Shown here: positions 23,868 to 32,975 of the stretch, piece by piece
Layout of the letters: every line of letters begins with the position of its first letter
How positions within the stretch are numbered: position 1 is the first letter of the stretch
Assembly (NCBI GenBank): GCA_050694275.1
Contig: JBOGXF010000197.1
Coordinates: 1 to 40,260 of the forward strand
DNA from: JBOGXF01 sp050694275
Lineage (GTDB): Bacteria; Actinomycetota; CADDZG01; WHSQ01
Direction: 5' to 3'
Length of the DNA stretch: 40,260 nt
Program-made: the position numbers and the translations under genes
Notes under the pieces: model-generated
What the model was told of the DNA's origin: nothing
Databases searched by the model: none
Seen by the model: only the letters and a program-made list of their open reading frames with translations

Positions 23868-23894
23868 AAAGTGGCATGAAGTGGAGGCCAGTGG
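23868..23894 (+). promoter_or_regulatory. mraZ: MraZ operator: three direct repeats with 10-bp period
   Basis: AAAGTGG (23868), GAAGTGG (23878) and CCAGTGG (23888) recur exactly every 10 bp. This matches the known MraZ-binding pattern of GTG-containing boxes on one face of the helix described for mollicutes and E. coli. Its position 41 nt upstream of the mraZ start points to autoregulation of the cluster. Confidence 0.75.
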
Positions 23895-23934
23895 GGGAAA
23901 CGCCCATGCCCTCCGCGCACGCAGGGGAGAGCGC

Positions 23935-24363
23935 TTGTCCTTCACCGGGGAATTCCACCACACGGTCGACGCGAAGGGGCGTCTCATCGTGCCGTCCCGC
24001 ATCCGGGACGAGCTCGTCGGCGACGGGGTCGTGCTCACGATCTGGCTCGAGGACTGCATCGCGATCTGGTCGCCGGAGAGCTGGGAGGAGCTCGACCGGA
24101 GCCTGCGGGCCCTCGGGCGGGGGAGCAAGGACGCCCGCCGGCTGCAGCGCAAGATCGCCGGAAGCGCCCACCCCGACCAGATCGACAAGCAGGGCCGCAT
24201 CACCGTCCCGCCCGGCCTGAGGGACAAGGCGGGAATCGCGAGAGACGTGGTCGTGGTGGGGGCGCTCGATCATGCGGAGATCTGGAGCCCCGACAGGTAC
24301 GAGCAGGCCACCGAGTTGGAGGAGGGCCAGCTCGAGGAGCTGGCCGAAGGACTCGACTTCTAG
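23935..24363 (+). CDS. mraZ: Transcriptional regulator MraZ
   Basis: 142 aa from TTG 23935, chosen because AGGGGAGA lies 4 nt upstream and the protein then begins SFTGEFHHTVDAKGRLIVP, the normal MraZ N-terminus. MraZ is an AbrB-like DNA-binding protein with two repeated swapped-hairpin modules, each with a D-x-K/Q-G-R motif: DAKGRLIVPSRIR near residue 10 and DKQGRITVPPGLR near residue 83. It forms ring-like oligomers and represses or tunes the dcw operon by binding the repeats upstream, which are present here. It is the first gene of the division cluster. Confidence 0.95.
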   Translation: MSFTGEFHHTVDAKGRLIVPSRIRDELVGDGVVLTIWLEDCIAIWSPESWEELDRSLRALGRGSKDARRLQRKIAGSAHPDQIDKQGRITVPPGLRDKAGIARDVVVVGALDHAEIWSPDRYEQATELEEGQLEELAEGLDF

Positions 24364-24378
24364 AGGGAGGGATCGGAC

Positions 24379-24522
24379 ATGGACAGGGTCATCCACATGC
24401 TTCCCAAAAGCGGGATCGCGCGCGAGGTGGGACAGAGCCTCGTGCTGCTCGCGCTGACGGGATCGTCGGTTGGCGGACTACTCGGCATGGTCGCGATCGC
24501 GACCCGAGCGCTGGGGCGGTAG
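24379..24522 (+). CDS. 47-aa putative membrane protein between mraZ and rsmH
   Basis: ATG 24379 has AGGGAGGG 8 nt upstream, and the frame (48 codons including TAG) fills the gap between mraZ and rsmH. The N-terminal half is basic and amphipathic (MDRVIHMLPKSGIAREVGQS), and residues about 21-42 form one plausible transmembrane helix (LVLLALTGSSVGGLLGMVAI). This slot is normally empty in dcw clusters. It may be a small divisome-associated peptide or a spurious frame; the good ribosome site and coherent hydrophobicity favour a real gene. The family is not recognised. Confidence 0.55.
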   Translation: MDRVIHMLPKSGIAREVGQSLVLLALTGSSVGGLLGMVAIATRALGR

Positions 24523-24553
24523 ACATGACCTTATCGACTACCCGGGGGAGCCT

Positions 24554-25498
24554 GTGGAGCACCAACCCGTCCTCGCCGATCGCGTCGCCGAGCTCCTCGT
24601 CCCTTGTGTGGCAGACGGTGGCGTCGTCGTCGACGCCACCCTCGGTCGAGGCGGTCACGCACGCCGGATCCTTCAGGACGCGCCGGGCGCTTCCGTCGTG
24701 GGGCTCGATCGTGACCCTGAGGCGCTGGAGAAGACGGGGGCCGACCTCTCCGCGTTCGGCGACCGGCTTCGGCTCGTTCGTAGCGACTTCCAAGACATCT
24801 CGGCCGTACTGGAACGACTCGGGATTGCGGAGGTTCGCGGAATCCTTTTCGACCTTGGAGTTTCCTCACCCCAGCTCGATGACCCGAGCAGAGGCTTCTC
24901 CTTCCGCGCGGCAGGACCCCTGGACATGCGAATGGACCCCACTCAGCGACTGGCCGCAGAGGACGTGGTGAACTACTACGCGGAAGCCGATCTGGCGCGG
25001 GTCATCCGGCGCTTCGGCGAGGAACGCTTTGCCGCGCGGGTCGCCCGTGCGATCGTCGCCGCCCGGCCGGTCGCGGACACACGGGCCCTCGCGGAGATCG
25101 TGAAGGCCGCGATCCCCGCGGCGACCCGACGCACCGGCGGCCATCCCGCTCGTCGCACCTTTCAGGCGATACGGATCGAGGTGAACCGCGAGCTCGACGC
25201 GCTCGAGCGTGCCCTCCCCGACGCGCTCGATGAGCTCGAAGTCGGCGGCAGGGTGGTCGTGATCGCCTATCACTCCCTCGAAGATCGCATCGTCAAGCGC
25301 ACTTTCAACGACGAGGCGAGAGGATGCGTGTGTCCTCCGTCGTTCCCCATCTGCACGTGCGGGGCCATGGCTCGCGTCCGGGTGCTCACCAGAAAGCCCG
25401 TCCGGCCCCCGGCCGACGAGGTCGCCCGCAATCCGCGCGCCGCCGCGGCCAGACTGAGAGCCGCAGAGCGCATCGGCTCGAGCGGGGAGGCCGCGTGA
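24554..25498 (+). CDS. rsmH: 16S rRNA (cytosine(1402)-N4)-methyltransferase RsmH
   Basis: 314 aa. GTG 24554 is chosen because GGGGGAG lies 3 nt upstream and the protein then begins EHQPVLADRVAELL, as RsmH (MraW) does. The SAM-binding motif VVDATLGRGGHARRIL, the LFDLGVSSPQLDDPSRGFSF signature, RTFQAIRIEVNREL and the C-terminal VIAYHSLEDRIVK are all present. It methylates C1402 of 16S rRNA at the ribosomal P site. It is encoded in dcw clusters of most bacteria. It overlaps the ftsL-like start by 4 nt. Confidence 0.96.
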   Translation: MEHQPVLADRVAELLVPCVADGGVVVDATLGRGGHARRILQDAPGASVVGLDRDPEALEKTGADLSAFGDRLRLVRSDFQDISAVLERLGIAEVRGILFDLGVSSPQLDDPSRGFSFRAAGPLDMRMDPTQRLAAEDVVNYYAEADLARVIRRFGEERFAARVARAIVAARPVADTRALAEIVKAAIPAATRRTGGHPARRTFQAIRIEVNRELDALERALPDALDELEVGGRVVVIAYHSLEDRIVKRTFNDEARGCVCPPSFPICTCGAMARVRVLTRKPVRPPADEVARNPRAAAARLRAAERIGSSGEAA

Positions 25499-25968
25499 GC
25501 GCGCCCGCTCCTCGTCTGCGTACGGTCAAGGACCGAGAGCGTGCGCGCCTGGTGGTAGTCCGGCGTCGCTCGCGCTCGCTGATCAAGAGAGGCACGTCAC
25601 GGCGAGTCGCCCCGTTGATGGTCGCCGCCGCGATCGTCCTCGGCGCGTCGGTTCTCACCGTCCTGCTCGCCCAGGTCGTGCTCGCGCAGAGCGCCTTCAA
25701 GCTCGAGGCGCTCGCACGCAAGGTGAACAAGGCCGTGGCCGAGCGCGAGGAAATGCGACTCGAAGCGGCCACTCTCGAGAGCCCTGCCCGCATCGAGCAT
25801 TACGCACGCACGGAGCTCGGGATGGTCGATCCCGTCGCGGTCGAGTACATCGTCGCCGACATCGCCCGGCGGGGAGGTGGCCGGCTCGCCCTGAGGTTTC
25901 CGTCGGCGCCACCGGATTCGGAGGAGGCGTCGGCAGCAGGTCTCTTAACGGATGAGGAGTCACCGTAG
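25495..25968 (+). CDS. ftsL: FtsL/DivIC-like cell division protein
   Basis: 157 aa. GTG 25495 overlaps the rsmH stop and has GGGGAGG 4 nt upstream. The architecture is that of FtsL: a basic cytoplasmic tail (1-37), one transmembrane helix (about 39-62), a short coiled coil (about 66-95) and the conserved ESPARIEHYARTELGMVDP motif that follows the coil in FtsL and DivIC proteins. FtsL forms the FtsQ-FtsL-FtsB complex that activates FtsW-FtsI. Sequence identity in this family is low, so the assignment rests on architecture, that motif and position between rsmH and ftsI. Confidence 0.8.
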   Translation: MSAPAPRLRTVKDRERARLVVVRRRSRSLIKRGTSRRVAPLMVAAAIVLGASVLTVLLAQVVLAQSAFKLEALARKVNKAVAEREEMRLEAATLESPARIEHYARTELGMVDPVAVEYIVADIARRGGGRLALRFPSAPPDSEEASAAGLLTDEESP

Positions 25969-27821
25969 TGCCGCCCGCGAGGCCTACGAATCCTCGTCGC
26001 AAGGGGGGGTCGGCCCATCGCCGGTCGACCCCCCTTTCCGCGCGCGGCCCCGGGTCGAGAAGGCGCCGAAAGCGACGTTCGGCGTCACCCGGCAGGTTGG
26101 TCGCGCTGTTCGTCGTCTTCACCCTTGCCTTCGGGGGCATGGCGACGCGCCTGATGGTCGTGCAGGTGCGGGACGGGCGCGCCTACGCGCGTCTCGCCCG
26201 CGAAGTGCGCGAGCGGGAGATCATCTTTCCCGCCCAGCGAGGCGCCGTGTACGACCGAGGCGGGGATCCACTCGCGATCTCCGTCGATCTCGAAACCGTG
26301 TACGCGGACCCCACGCTCATCGAAGATCCCGCGTCAACCGCGGAGAAGCTGGCCGGCGTCTTGAACCTTCGTGCCGCGGAGATCGTGAAGCGGATGCAGC
26401 CCACACCGTCGTGGAGCCGGTACGAGGTCATTGCACGTCAGCTTGCGCCGAAGGTCACGCGGAGGATAAAGGCTCTCGAGCTTGTTGGGATCGCGTTCAA
26501 GACCGAACCGAAGCGCCTCTATCCCAACAAGCGGCTGGCATCTCACGTCCTGGGCTCGGTAAACAACTTCGATGCCGCCGGTGCGGCCGGCATCGAGCTC
26601 GAATACGACGGCATCCTGAGGGGCGATCCCGGTCTCATGGTGCTGGAGGAAGATCCCACCGGGCGTGCCCTCCCGCAGACCGAGTCGACGTTCGAGCGCC
26701 CCAGGCCGGGGCGATCTCTCTATCTCACTATCGACAAGGACCTGCAGCATTTCACGGAGCTGACCCTCGCCGCGACCGCCACCCAGTACCACGCCGAATC
26801 CGCGACCGCGATCGTGATGCGGCCGCGCACCGGCGAGATCCTTGCTCTTGACAACGTGCCCGACTTCGATCCGAACGCGCCGGGGAAGTCGCCGGCGGAA
26901 TCATGGCGAAATCGCGCTCTGACCGACATGTACGAGCCCGGGTCCGCTTACAAGATCGTGACCGCGTCGGCAGCGCTGGAGGAAGGGGTCGTGACCCCTC
27001 GTACGACCTATGTGGTTCCGGATGCGCTGCCCTATGCGGATCGAGTGTTCAACGACTCTCATCCCCACCCGACCGAGAAGATGACCGTTACCGAGATCAT
27101 CCGTCATTCCTCCAATGTCGGAACGATCAAGATCGGGCTCGATCTCGGAGGCAAAAAACTCGACGAGTACGTGAGACGGTTCGGCTTCGGCGCGCGCACC
27201 GGACTCGACTTCCCCGGCGAATCGCCCGGCATCGTCATCGACCGCGAGAGCTGGTCCGGTACGACGATCGCCACCATTCCTATGGGCCAGGGCATCGCAG
27301 TAACCCCGATGCAGATGGCGGTCGCCTACTCGGCTCTTGCCAACGATGGGGTGAGCGTCGAGCCCAAGCTCCTCTACGCGACGATGGACGGCCGCGGCAA
27401 GGTGCGGCGCGCATCCGTGCCGGCGACGCGCCGGATCGTCTCGACGCGCACGGCACGAAGGATGGTTCGCATACTCACCGGCGTCGTCGAGGAAGGAACC
27501 GGAATCCAAGCCCAGATCCCCGGCTACCTGGTCGCCGGCAAGACCGGGACCGCGCAGAAACCGCTTCCCACCGGAGGCTATGGCAGCTCCTACGTCGCGT
27601 CCTTCGCCGGCTTCGCCCCGGCGCGCGATCCCGAGGTCATGACCATCGTCGTGCTGGACAATCCGAGCCCGATCTGGGGCGGGCTGACCGCGGCGCCCGC
27701 GTTCCGGACCATCACCGAGTTCGCCCTTCGGCATCTCGGCGTCCCGCCCACCGGAAACGCCGAGAAGGCGGCGAGAGAGATCGAGGCGTCGGTGGCGACG
27801 CAACCGCCGCCCCGCGACTGA
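25968..27821 (+). CDS. ftsI: Division-specific transpeptidase FtsI (PBP3, class B PBP)
   Basis: 617 aa. GTG 25968 shares one base with the ftsL stop. A long basic cytoplasmic tail (1-40) precedes one transmembrane helix (about 43-62) and the PBP dimer domain (FPAQRGAVYDRGGDPLA). The transpeptidase domain has all three active-site motifs: S326-x-x-K329 in EPGSAYK, S381-S-N383 and K525-T-G527 in AGKTGTAQK. It cross-links septal peptidoglycan together with FtsW. No PASTA domain is present at the C-terminus. A 17-nt gap separates it from murE. Confidence 0.95.
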   Translation: MPPARPTNPRRKGGSAHRRSTPLSARGPGSRRRRKRRSASPGRLVALFVVFTLAFGGMATRLMVVQVRDGRAYARLAREVREREIIFPAQRGAVYDRGGDPLAISVDLETVYADPTLIEDPASTAEKLAGVLNLRAAEIVKRMQPTPSWSRYEVIARQLAPKVTRRIKALELVGIAFKTEPKRLYPNKRLASHVLGSVNNFDAAGAAGIELEYDGILRGDPGLMVLEEDPTGRALPQTESTFERPRPGRSLYLTIDKDLQHFTELTLAATATQYHAESATAIVMRPRTGEILALDNVPDFDPNAPGKSPAESWRNRALTDMYEPGSAYKIVTASAALEEGVVTPRTTYVVPDALPYADRVFNDSHPHPTEKMTVTEIIRHSSNVGTIKIGLDLGGKKLDEYVRRFGFGARTGLDFPGESPGIVIDRESWSGTTIATIPMGQGIAVTPMQMAVAYSALANDGVSVEPKLLYATMDGRGKVRRASVPATRRIVSTRTARRMVRILTGVVEEGTGIQAQIPGYLVAGKTGTAQKPLPTGGYGSSYVASFAGFAPARDPEVMTIVVLDNPSPIWGGLTAAPAFRTITEFALRHLGVPPTGNAEKAAREIEASVATQPPPRD

Positions 27822-27838
27822 GACGGGCCGCTACTAGC

Positions 27839-29353
27839 ATGGCTGCCGTGAAACGCTCGGATACGGACCGAACCATATCGGGGCTGGCCGACGCCGCCGG
27901 CGATCTCCTCGTCGAGGTGCGCGGCGACGCCGAGGTCGCGATCGAAACGGTTGTGTACGACTCCCGCGCGGCGCGCCCGAGGTCGCTGTTCTTCTGCGTC
28001 CCGGGAACCGTTACCGACGGCCATCGCTTCGCGGCGGAGGCAGTCGAACGAGGTGCGGTCGCGCTGTGCGTCGAGCGCCCGGTGGACGTGGACGCGACCC
28101 AGATCGTGGTCGGCGACGTGCGCCCGGCGATGGCTCGAATGACCGCGGCTTTCTACGGTCACCCGAGCGACGATCTCCTGCTGATCGGCCTCACCGGAAC
28201 CAACGGTAAGACGACCACGGCATACATGGTCGAGTCCATCCTCGGCGCCGCCGGCCACGTCACTGCTCTCGTCGGGACGGTAGAGACGCGCATAGCCGGT
28301 GAGGTGCGTCCGGGAGTCAGAACCACACCCGAATCCGTCGATCTCCACGCGCTCTTCGCGGAGATGCGGGACCGAAAGGTGACCGCGGCAGCTCTGGAAG
28401 TCACTTCTCACGCCCTCGCTCTACATCGCGCCGAAGGCATCCGCTTCGCATCCGCCGCGTTCACAAACCTGTCGCAGGATCATCTCGACTTTCACCGCGA
28501 CATGGAGGATTATTTCGCCGCCAAACGGTCCCTGTTCGTCCCGGGACGCGTGGCGCGCGCCGCCATGAACGTCGACGACCCCTACGGCCGGCGCCTGTTC
28601 CAGGAGGCCGATGTGCCGTCCATCGGCTTCGGGTCGTCCGGGGACGCGGACGTGCGGGCCGAGGACGTACGGGTGGAGCAGTGGGGCAACGATTTCCTGA
28701 TCTGTTCCCCGCAAGGCGAAGTGAAGGTCGCCACGACCCTCGTCGGAGCGTTCAACGTGTCGAACTGCCTCGCCGCGTGCGCCGCGTGCTTGCAAGCCGG
28801 AATCGAGCTCGAGACGATCGAGGCCGGCCTGCGCGCGTTGAAAGCGGTGCCCGGACGCTTCGAGCCGGTCGATCAGGGACAGGACTTCACGGTCGTGGTC
28901 GATTACGCGCACACCCCCGACTCCCTCGACAACGTCCTGCGGGAGGCGCGCCGGCTCGCCGACCACCAGGGCGGGCGGGTCGTGTGCGTCTTTGGATGCG
29001 GGGGCGACCGCGACCGCGGCAAACGCCCCTTGATGGGAGCGATCGCGGCCCGGGGGGCCGACGTCGTGGTGGTGACCTCGGACAATCCCCGGAGCGAGCC
29101 TCCCGAGGCGATCATCGACGAGATCGTGGAAGGCACGATCGCAGAACGACCCGGTGGGCCCGATGCGGTGATCACCGACCGGCGAGAGGCCGTGAGAGCC
29201 GCGCTGGGCCGCGCCCGTGCCTACGACGTGGTGGTCATCGCCGGAAAGGGACACGAGACCTCACAGGAGCTGCGGGACGAGATCATTGCCTTCGACGATC
29301 GCGTGGTCGCGCGAGAGGAGCTCGCGGGCCTGGGATACGGGGGCCGGGCGTGA
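27839..29353 (+). CDS. murE: UDP-MurNAc-tripeptide ligase MurE, meso-DAP type
   Basis: 504 aa from ATG 27839. GTG 27848 is also possible, since TAGCAT lies 7 nt before it and would give a leaderless transcript. MurE adds the third stem-peptide residue in the cytoplasm. The ATP loop is GTNGKTTT (119-126), the carbamylated lysine is K229 (DYFAAKRSLF), and specificity is shown by D415-N-P-R418, the motif of enzymes that add meso-diaminopimelate rather than lysine. The organism therefore probably has DAP-type peptidoglycan. It overlaps mraY by 4 nt, leaving no room for murF, which normally sits here. Confidence 0.95.
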   Translation: MAAVKRSDTDRTISGLADAAGDLLVEVRGDAEVAIETVVYDSRAARPRSLFFCVPGTVTDGHRFAAEAVERGAVALCVERPVDVDATQIVVGDVRPAMARMTAAFYGHPSDDLLLIGLTGTNGKTTTAYMVESILGAAGHVTALVGTVETRIAGEVRPGVRTTPESVDLHALFAEMRDRKVTAAALEVTSHALALHRAEGIRFASAAFTNLSQDHLDFHRDMEDYFAAKRSLFVPGRVARAAMNVDDPYGRRLFQEADVPSIGFGSSGDADVRAEDVRVEQWGNDFLICSPQGEVKVATTLVGAFNVSNCLAACAACLQAGIELETIEAGLRALKAVPGRFEPVDQGQDFTVVVDYAHTPDSLDNVLREARRLADHQGGRVVCVFGCGGDRDRGKRPLMGAIAARGADVVVVTSDNPRSEPPEAIIDEIVEGTIAERPGGPDAVITDRREAVRAALGRARAYDVVVIAGKGHETSQELRDEIIAFDDRVVAREELAGLGYGGRA

Positions 29354-30396
29354 CCAACATCATGGTTGCCGGTGTCGTCGGGCTCCTGCTCTCCGCGCTC
29401 CTGACGCCGGTCGCCATCAGGATATTCCGGCGCCGGGGCTGGGGCCAGCTCATCCGTGAGGAGGGTCCCAAGGCTCATTACGAGAAGCGCGGCACACCGA
29501 CCATGGGCGGAGTGGTCATCTTGCTGGCGACGGTGATCGGTTACCTCGTCGGCCACATCGGCCGCACCCGTCTGTCGCCGATCACCGATACCGGGCTCCT
29601 GGCCCTGGGAACCATCGTGGCGCTGGGCCTCCTCGGGTTGATCGACGACTTCATCAAGATCAAGAAGTCGCGCTCCCTCGGACTTCAGAAGCGAGCCAAG
29701 TTCCTGGGGCAGCTCGTGATCGGGCTCGTGTTCGCGATCATCGCGGTCGCGATCACCGACATCGGTACCCACCTCTCGTTCTTCCGCCCGACCGCGCTCG
29801 ACTTCGGGCTGTTCTTCTTCGTGTGGGTCTTCGTGATGATCGCGGCATCGTCGAACGGAGTGAATCTCACCGACGGCCTCGATGGTCTCGCGGTGGGGTC
29901 TTCGGCTCAGGTGTTCGGAGCGTTCGTGATCATCGGTTTCTGGATGTTCCGCAATCCGGATTTCTATGATGTCGTCGCGGCCGGATCGGACCCCTTCGAT
30001 CTCGCCATCGTCGCCGCCGCGCTGTTCGGATCGTGCGCGGGCTTTCTGTGGTGGAACACGGCCCCCGCCAAGATCTTCATGGGGGACACCGGCTCCCTGA
30101 TGCTCGGCGGTGCCATGGCCGTCCTCGCGACCCTGCTCGGCACGCAGCTCCTGCTCGCGCTGCTGGGCGGTCTCTACGTCGTCGAGACGCTCTCGGTCAT
30201 CGGTCAGGTCGCGGTGTTCAAGCGGACCGGCCGGCGAATCTTCCTCATGGCCCCCATCCACCACCATTTCGAGCTCGCGGGATGGCCCGAGTTCACGGTG
30301 ATCGTTCGCTTCTGGGTGCTCTCGGGGCTCTCCACTGCCTTCGGGCTCGGGCTCTTCTACGCGGACTTCCTCTCCAAGGGGGGAACGGTTCCGTGA
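29350..30396 (+). CDS. mraY: Phospho-MurNAc-pentapeptide translocase MraY
   Basis: 348 aa with GTG 29350 overlapping the murE stop (GTGA). About ten transmembrane helices are visible. Conserved cytoplasmic motifs are present: GTPTMGGV, LGLIDDFIKI with the metal-binding aspartates, NLTDGLDGLA, FMGDTGSL and the histidine-rich APIHHHFELAGW. MraY transfers phospho-MurNAc-pentapeptide to undecaprenyl phosphate to give lipid I at the membrane. It overlaps murD by 4 nt. Confidence 0.97.
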   Translation: MTNIMVAGVVGLLLSALLTPVAIRIFRRRGWGQLIREEGPKAHYEKRGTPTMGGVVILLATVIGYLVGHIGRTRLSPITDTGLLALGTIVALGLLGLIDDFIKIKKSRSLGLQKRAKFLGQLVIGLVFAIIAVAITDIGTHLSFFRPTALDFGLFFFVWVFVMIAASSNGVNLTDGLDGLAVGSSAQVFGAFVIIGFWMFRNPDFYDVVAAGSDPFDLAIVAAALFGSCAGFLWWNTAPAKIFMGDTGSLMLGGAMAVLATLLGTQLLLALLGGLYVVETLSVIGQVAVFKRTGRRIFLMAPIHHHFELAGWPEFTVIVRFWVLSGLSTAFGLGLFYADFLSKGGTVP

Positions 30397-31742
30397 GCGA
30401 TGTGGCGGGAAAGAGGATCCTGGTCGTGGGCCTGGGGGCAAGCGGTTTCTCCGTTGCCAGGACGCTCGCCGCGCTCGACGCGAAGGTGCGCGTGACCGAG
30501 TCGGGGAGGGGGCCCGCGATCGAGGAGCGGGCGGAGCTTCTGCGCGCTGCCGGGATCGAGGTAGAGACCGGCGGTCACGACCTCGCCGGGATCGATGGCG
30601 ATCTCGTCGTCGTCAGTCCGGGTGTCCCACCGGACGCCCCGATCGTCGCCGGCGCGGCGGCCGCCGGCATCGAGCTGATCGGCGAGATCGAGCTCGCGTT
30701 TCGACTTGCTCCGGGACGCGACTTTCTTGCGGTTACGGGCACCAACGGCAAGACGACGACCACGACACTTTTGGCCGCGATGCTCGGCGAGGCCGGGGTT
30801 CCCTCGGTTGCGGCGGGCAATATCGGCCTGCCGCTGATCGACGCCATCGCCTCGGTCCCCGAGGGCGGCGCCATCGCCGTCGAGGTCTCGAGCTTTCAGC
30901 TCGCGACGATCGAATCCTTCAGGCCGCGTGTTGCCGTGCTGCTCAATGTTGCAGAAGATCACACCGACTGGCATGGCTCCCGGCGGGACTACGTGACGGC
31001 CAAGGAGCGCATTGTCGAGAACCAGCTCGACGACGACGTCTTTGTGTTCAACGCGGAAGACGAGAAGGCGCGCGACATCGCGGCGCGAGCCCCGGGCCGA
31101 ACCGTCCCCTTCTCCGCGCTCGAGGCGATCGATGCCGGGATGGCGGTCTCGGCCGGGCGCATCACGTGGATGGGTCGTGAGGTGATGCGTGCCGCCGACG
31201 TCCCGCTTGCGGGGCGGGCCGGGCTCGAGGACGGGCTCGCGGCCGCGGCCGCGGCGCTCTCGTTTGGCCTCGACGTCGCCCCGGTCGTTCGTGCGATCAA
31301 GGGGTTTCGCGCGCTTCCGCACCGGCTGGAGGTCGTCGCCGAAGCCGAAGGCATTACCTACATCGATGACTCAAAGGCGACCAATCCGCACGCCACACTC
31401 TCCGCCGTCGCGGGTTTGTCGGATGTCGTGCTGATCGCGGGGGGTCGAGCCAAGGGCATCGATCTGTCGTCTCTCAGATCGACGGTGCCTCCGGTGATCG
31501 CGGTCATCGCGCTGGGGGAGTCGACGCCGGAGATCATCGCTCTCTTCGACGATCGCGTTCCGGTGGTCGCCGCGACCGACATGGTCGACGCGGTCGAGAA
31601 GGCGCGCGGTCTCTCGGTTATCGGAGGATCCGTCCTTCTGTCGCCTGGGTGTGCGAGCCTGGACATGTACGAGAGCTATGCACAGCGCGGGGAGCACTTC
31701 GCGCGCGCCGTGCGGGATGCGGTCGAGGGGAGTAGCTCGTGA
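30393..31742 (+). CDS. murD: UDP-MurNAc-L-alanine:D-glutamate ligase MurD
   Basis: 449 aa with GTG 30393 overlapping the mraY stop. Domain 1 is a Rossmann-like UDP-binding fold (VVGLGASGFSVARTLAAL), domain 2 holds the ATP loop GTNGKTTTT (about 115-123), and domain 3 has DDSKATNPHAT, the typical MurD substrate motif. It adds D-glutamate to UDP-MurNAc-L-Ala in the cytoplasm. The downstream gene follows after 12 nt. All key residues are intact. Confidence 0.96.
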   Translation: MSDVAGKRILVVGLGASGFSVARTLAALDAKVRVTESGRGPAIEERAELLRAAGIEVETGGHDLAGIDGDLVVVSPGVPPDAPIVAGAAAAGIELIGEIELAFRLAPGRDFLAVTGTNGKTTTTTLLAAMLGEAGVPSVAAGNIGLPLIDAIASVPEGGAIAVEVSSFQLATIESFRPRVAVLLNVAEDHTDWHGSRRDYVTAKERIVENQLDDDVFVFNAEDEKARDIAARAPGRTVPFSALEAIDAGMAVSAGRITWMGREVMRAADVPLAGRAGLEDGLAAAAAALSFGLDVAPVVRAIKGFRALPHRLEVVAEAEGITYIDDSKATNPHATLSAVAGLSDVVLIAGGRAKGIDLSSLRSTVPPVIAVIALGESTPEIIALFDDRVPVVAATDMVDAVEKARGLSVIGGSVLLSPGCASLDMYESYAQRGEHFARAVRDAVEGSSS

Positions 31743-31754
31743 CGGGAGGGGATC

Positions 31755-32975
31755 TTGTCCACGCGTAGCGAGGCCGTCGGTGCGAGCAGAGCGCGGTCCG
31801 GTCGGGTCTCTGAGGCAAGCAAGGCCGCTACGCACGCGCGGCTCGACACGATGCTGGTCATCGCGACTCTCTCCCTCTTGACCCTGGGACTGGTGATGAT
31901 CCTGTCGGCCAGCTCGGTGTCTTCTTTCGCCACGTACGGTTCGTCCTTCCTGTTCTTCAAGAAGCAGGTGCTGTGGGCGGCGATCGGGATCGTTGCTTTC
32001 TTCGCGTTCGCGCGGCTCGACTATCGGCGCCTGAAGGGATTCGGCTATCTCGCCGTGGTGGCGGTCGTGCTGTTGCTCGTAGCGGTGGCGATCCCTGGTG
32101 TGGGAATGGTGGTGGGTGGGAGCGCCCGCTGGCTCGGCGCGGGACCGCTCAGCTTCCAGCCATCCGAGTTCGCCAAGCTGGCCGTCATCCTCTTCGCGGC
32201 CGACGTTCTCTCTCGTAAACCGGAGAAGACATTGCGAGTGTTCTCGCACACCCTGCTGCCGGTGATCCCGGTCCTGGCCGTGATCGCGCTGCTGGTCATC
32301 CTTCAGCCCGATCTCGGCACCACGCTCTTGATCGGCACGATCGGAATCGGGGTGCTGTTCGTCGCCGGTGCTCCCTTGCGACATCTTGTTCCGATTGCGG
32401 CCGCCGGTGGAGGAATCGCGACGCTCGCCGCGATCATAGAGCCCTATCGCCGGGCGCGCATCTTGTCTTTCATCGATCCGTGGGCCGATCCGCTCAACAC
32501 CGGCTATCAAGCGATCCAGTCGCTGATCGCGCTCGGCTCGGGCGGGTTCTTCGGTGTCGGGCTCGGAGCGAGCCGGCAGAAATGGCTCTACGTCCCGAAC
32601 GCTCACACCGATTTCATCTACGCGATCCTCGGCGAGGAGATGGGCCTCTTCGGCACATTGGTGGTCCTCGGACTGTTCGCGTTCATCGCGTACATCGGCA
32701 TCCGCATCGCCAAGAACGCGCCCGATCGGTTCGGGATGCTCATCGCCGCGGGCGTGACCATCTGGATGGCGACTCAAGCGCTGATCAACATGGGCGCGGT
32801 GACGGCCGCTCTGCCCATTACCGGTGTGCCCCTTCCGCTCGTGTCGTTCGGAGGCTCATCGCTCGTCGTCTCGCTCATCGCGATGGGGATCCTCACCAAC
32901 ATCGCGACACAGGCCACGGATGGGCGTCCGCGCCGCATCGGTCGCAGGTCGCGCCGATCGCGCACGGCCTCATGA
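31755..32975 (+). CDS. ftsW: Septal peptidoglycan glycosyltransferase FtsW (SEDS)
   Basis: 406 aa. TTG 31755 is chosen because GGGAGGGG lies a few nt upstream and the cytoplasmic tail is then of normal length. A SEDS-family protein with about ten helices; landmarks are ILSASSV, GGSARWLGAGPLSFQPSEFAKLA, LQPDLGTTLL, GEEMGLFGTL and the final PLPLVSFGGSSLV. It polymerises septal glycan from lipid II in partnership with FtsI. The C-terminal tail is arginine-rich. The stop overlaps the murG ATG. Confidence 0.96.
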   Translation: MSTRSEAVGASRARSGRVSEASKAATHARLDTMLVIATLSLLTLGLVMILSASSVSSFATYGSSFLFFKKQVLWAAIGIVAFFAFARLDYRRLKGFGYLAVVAVVLLLVAVAIPGVGMVVGGSARWLGAGPLSFQPSEFAKLAVILFAADVLSRKPEKTLRVFSHTLLPVIPVLAVIALLVILQPDLGTTLLIGTIGIGVLFVAGAPLRHLVPIAAAGGGIATLAAIIEPYRRARILSFIDPWADPLNTGYQAIQSLIALGSGGFFGVGLGASRQKWLYVPNAHTDFIYAILGEEMGLFGTLVVLGLFAFIAYIGIRIAKNAPDRFGMLIAAGVTIWMATQALINMGAVTAALPITGVPLPLVSFGGSSLVVSLIAMGILTNIATQATDGRPRRIGRRSRRSRTAS

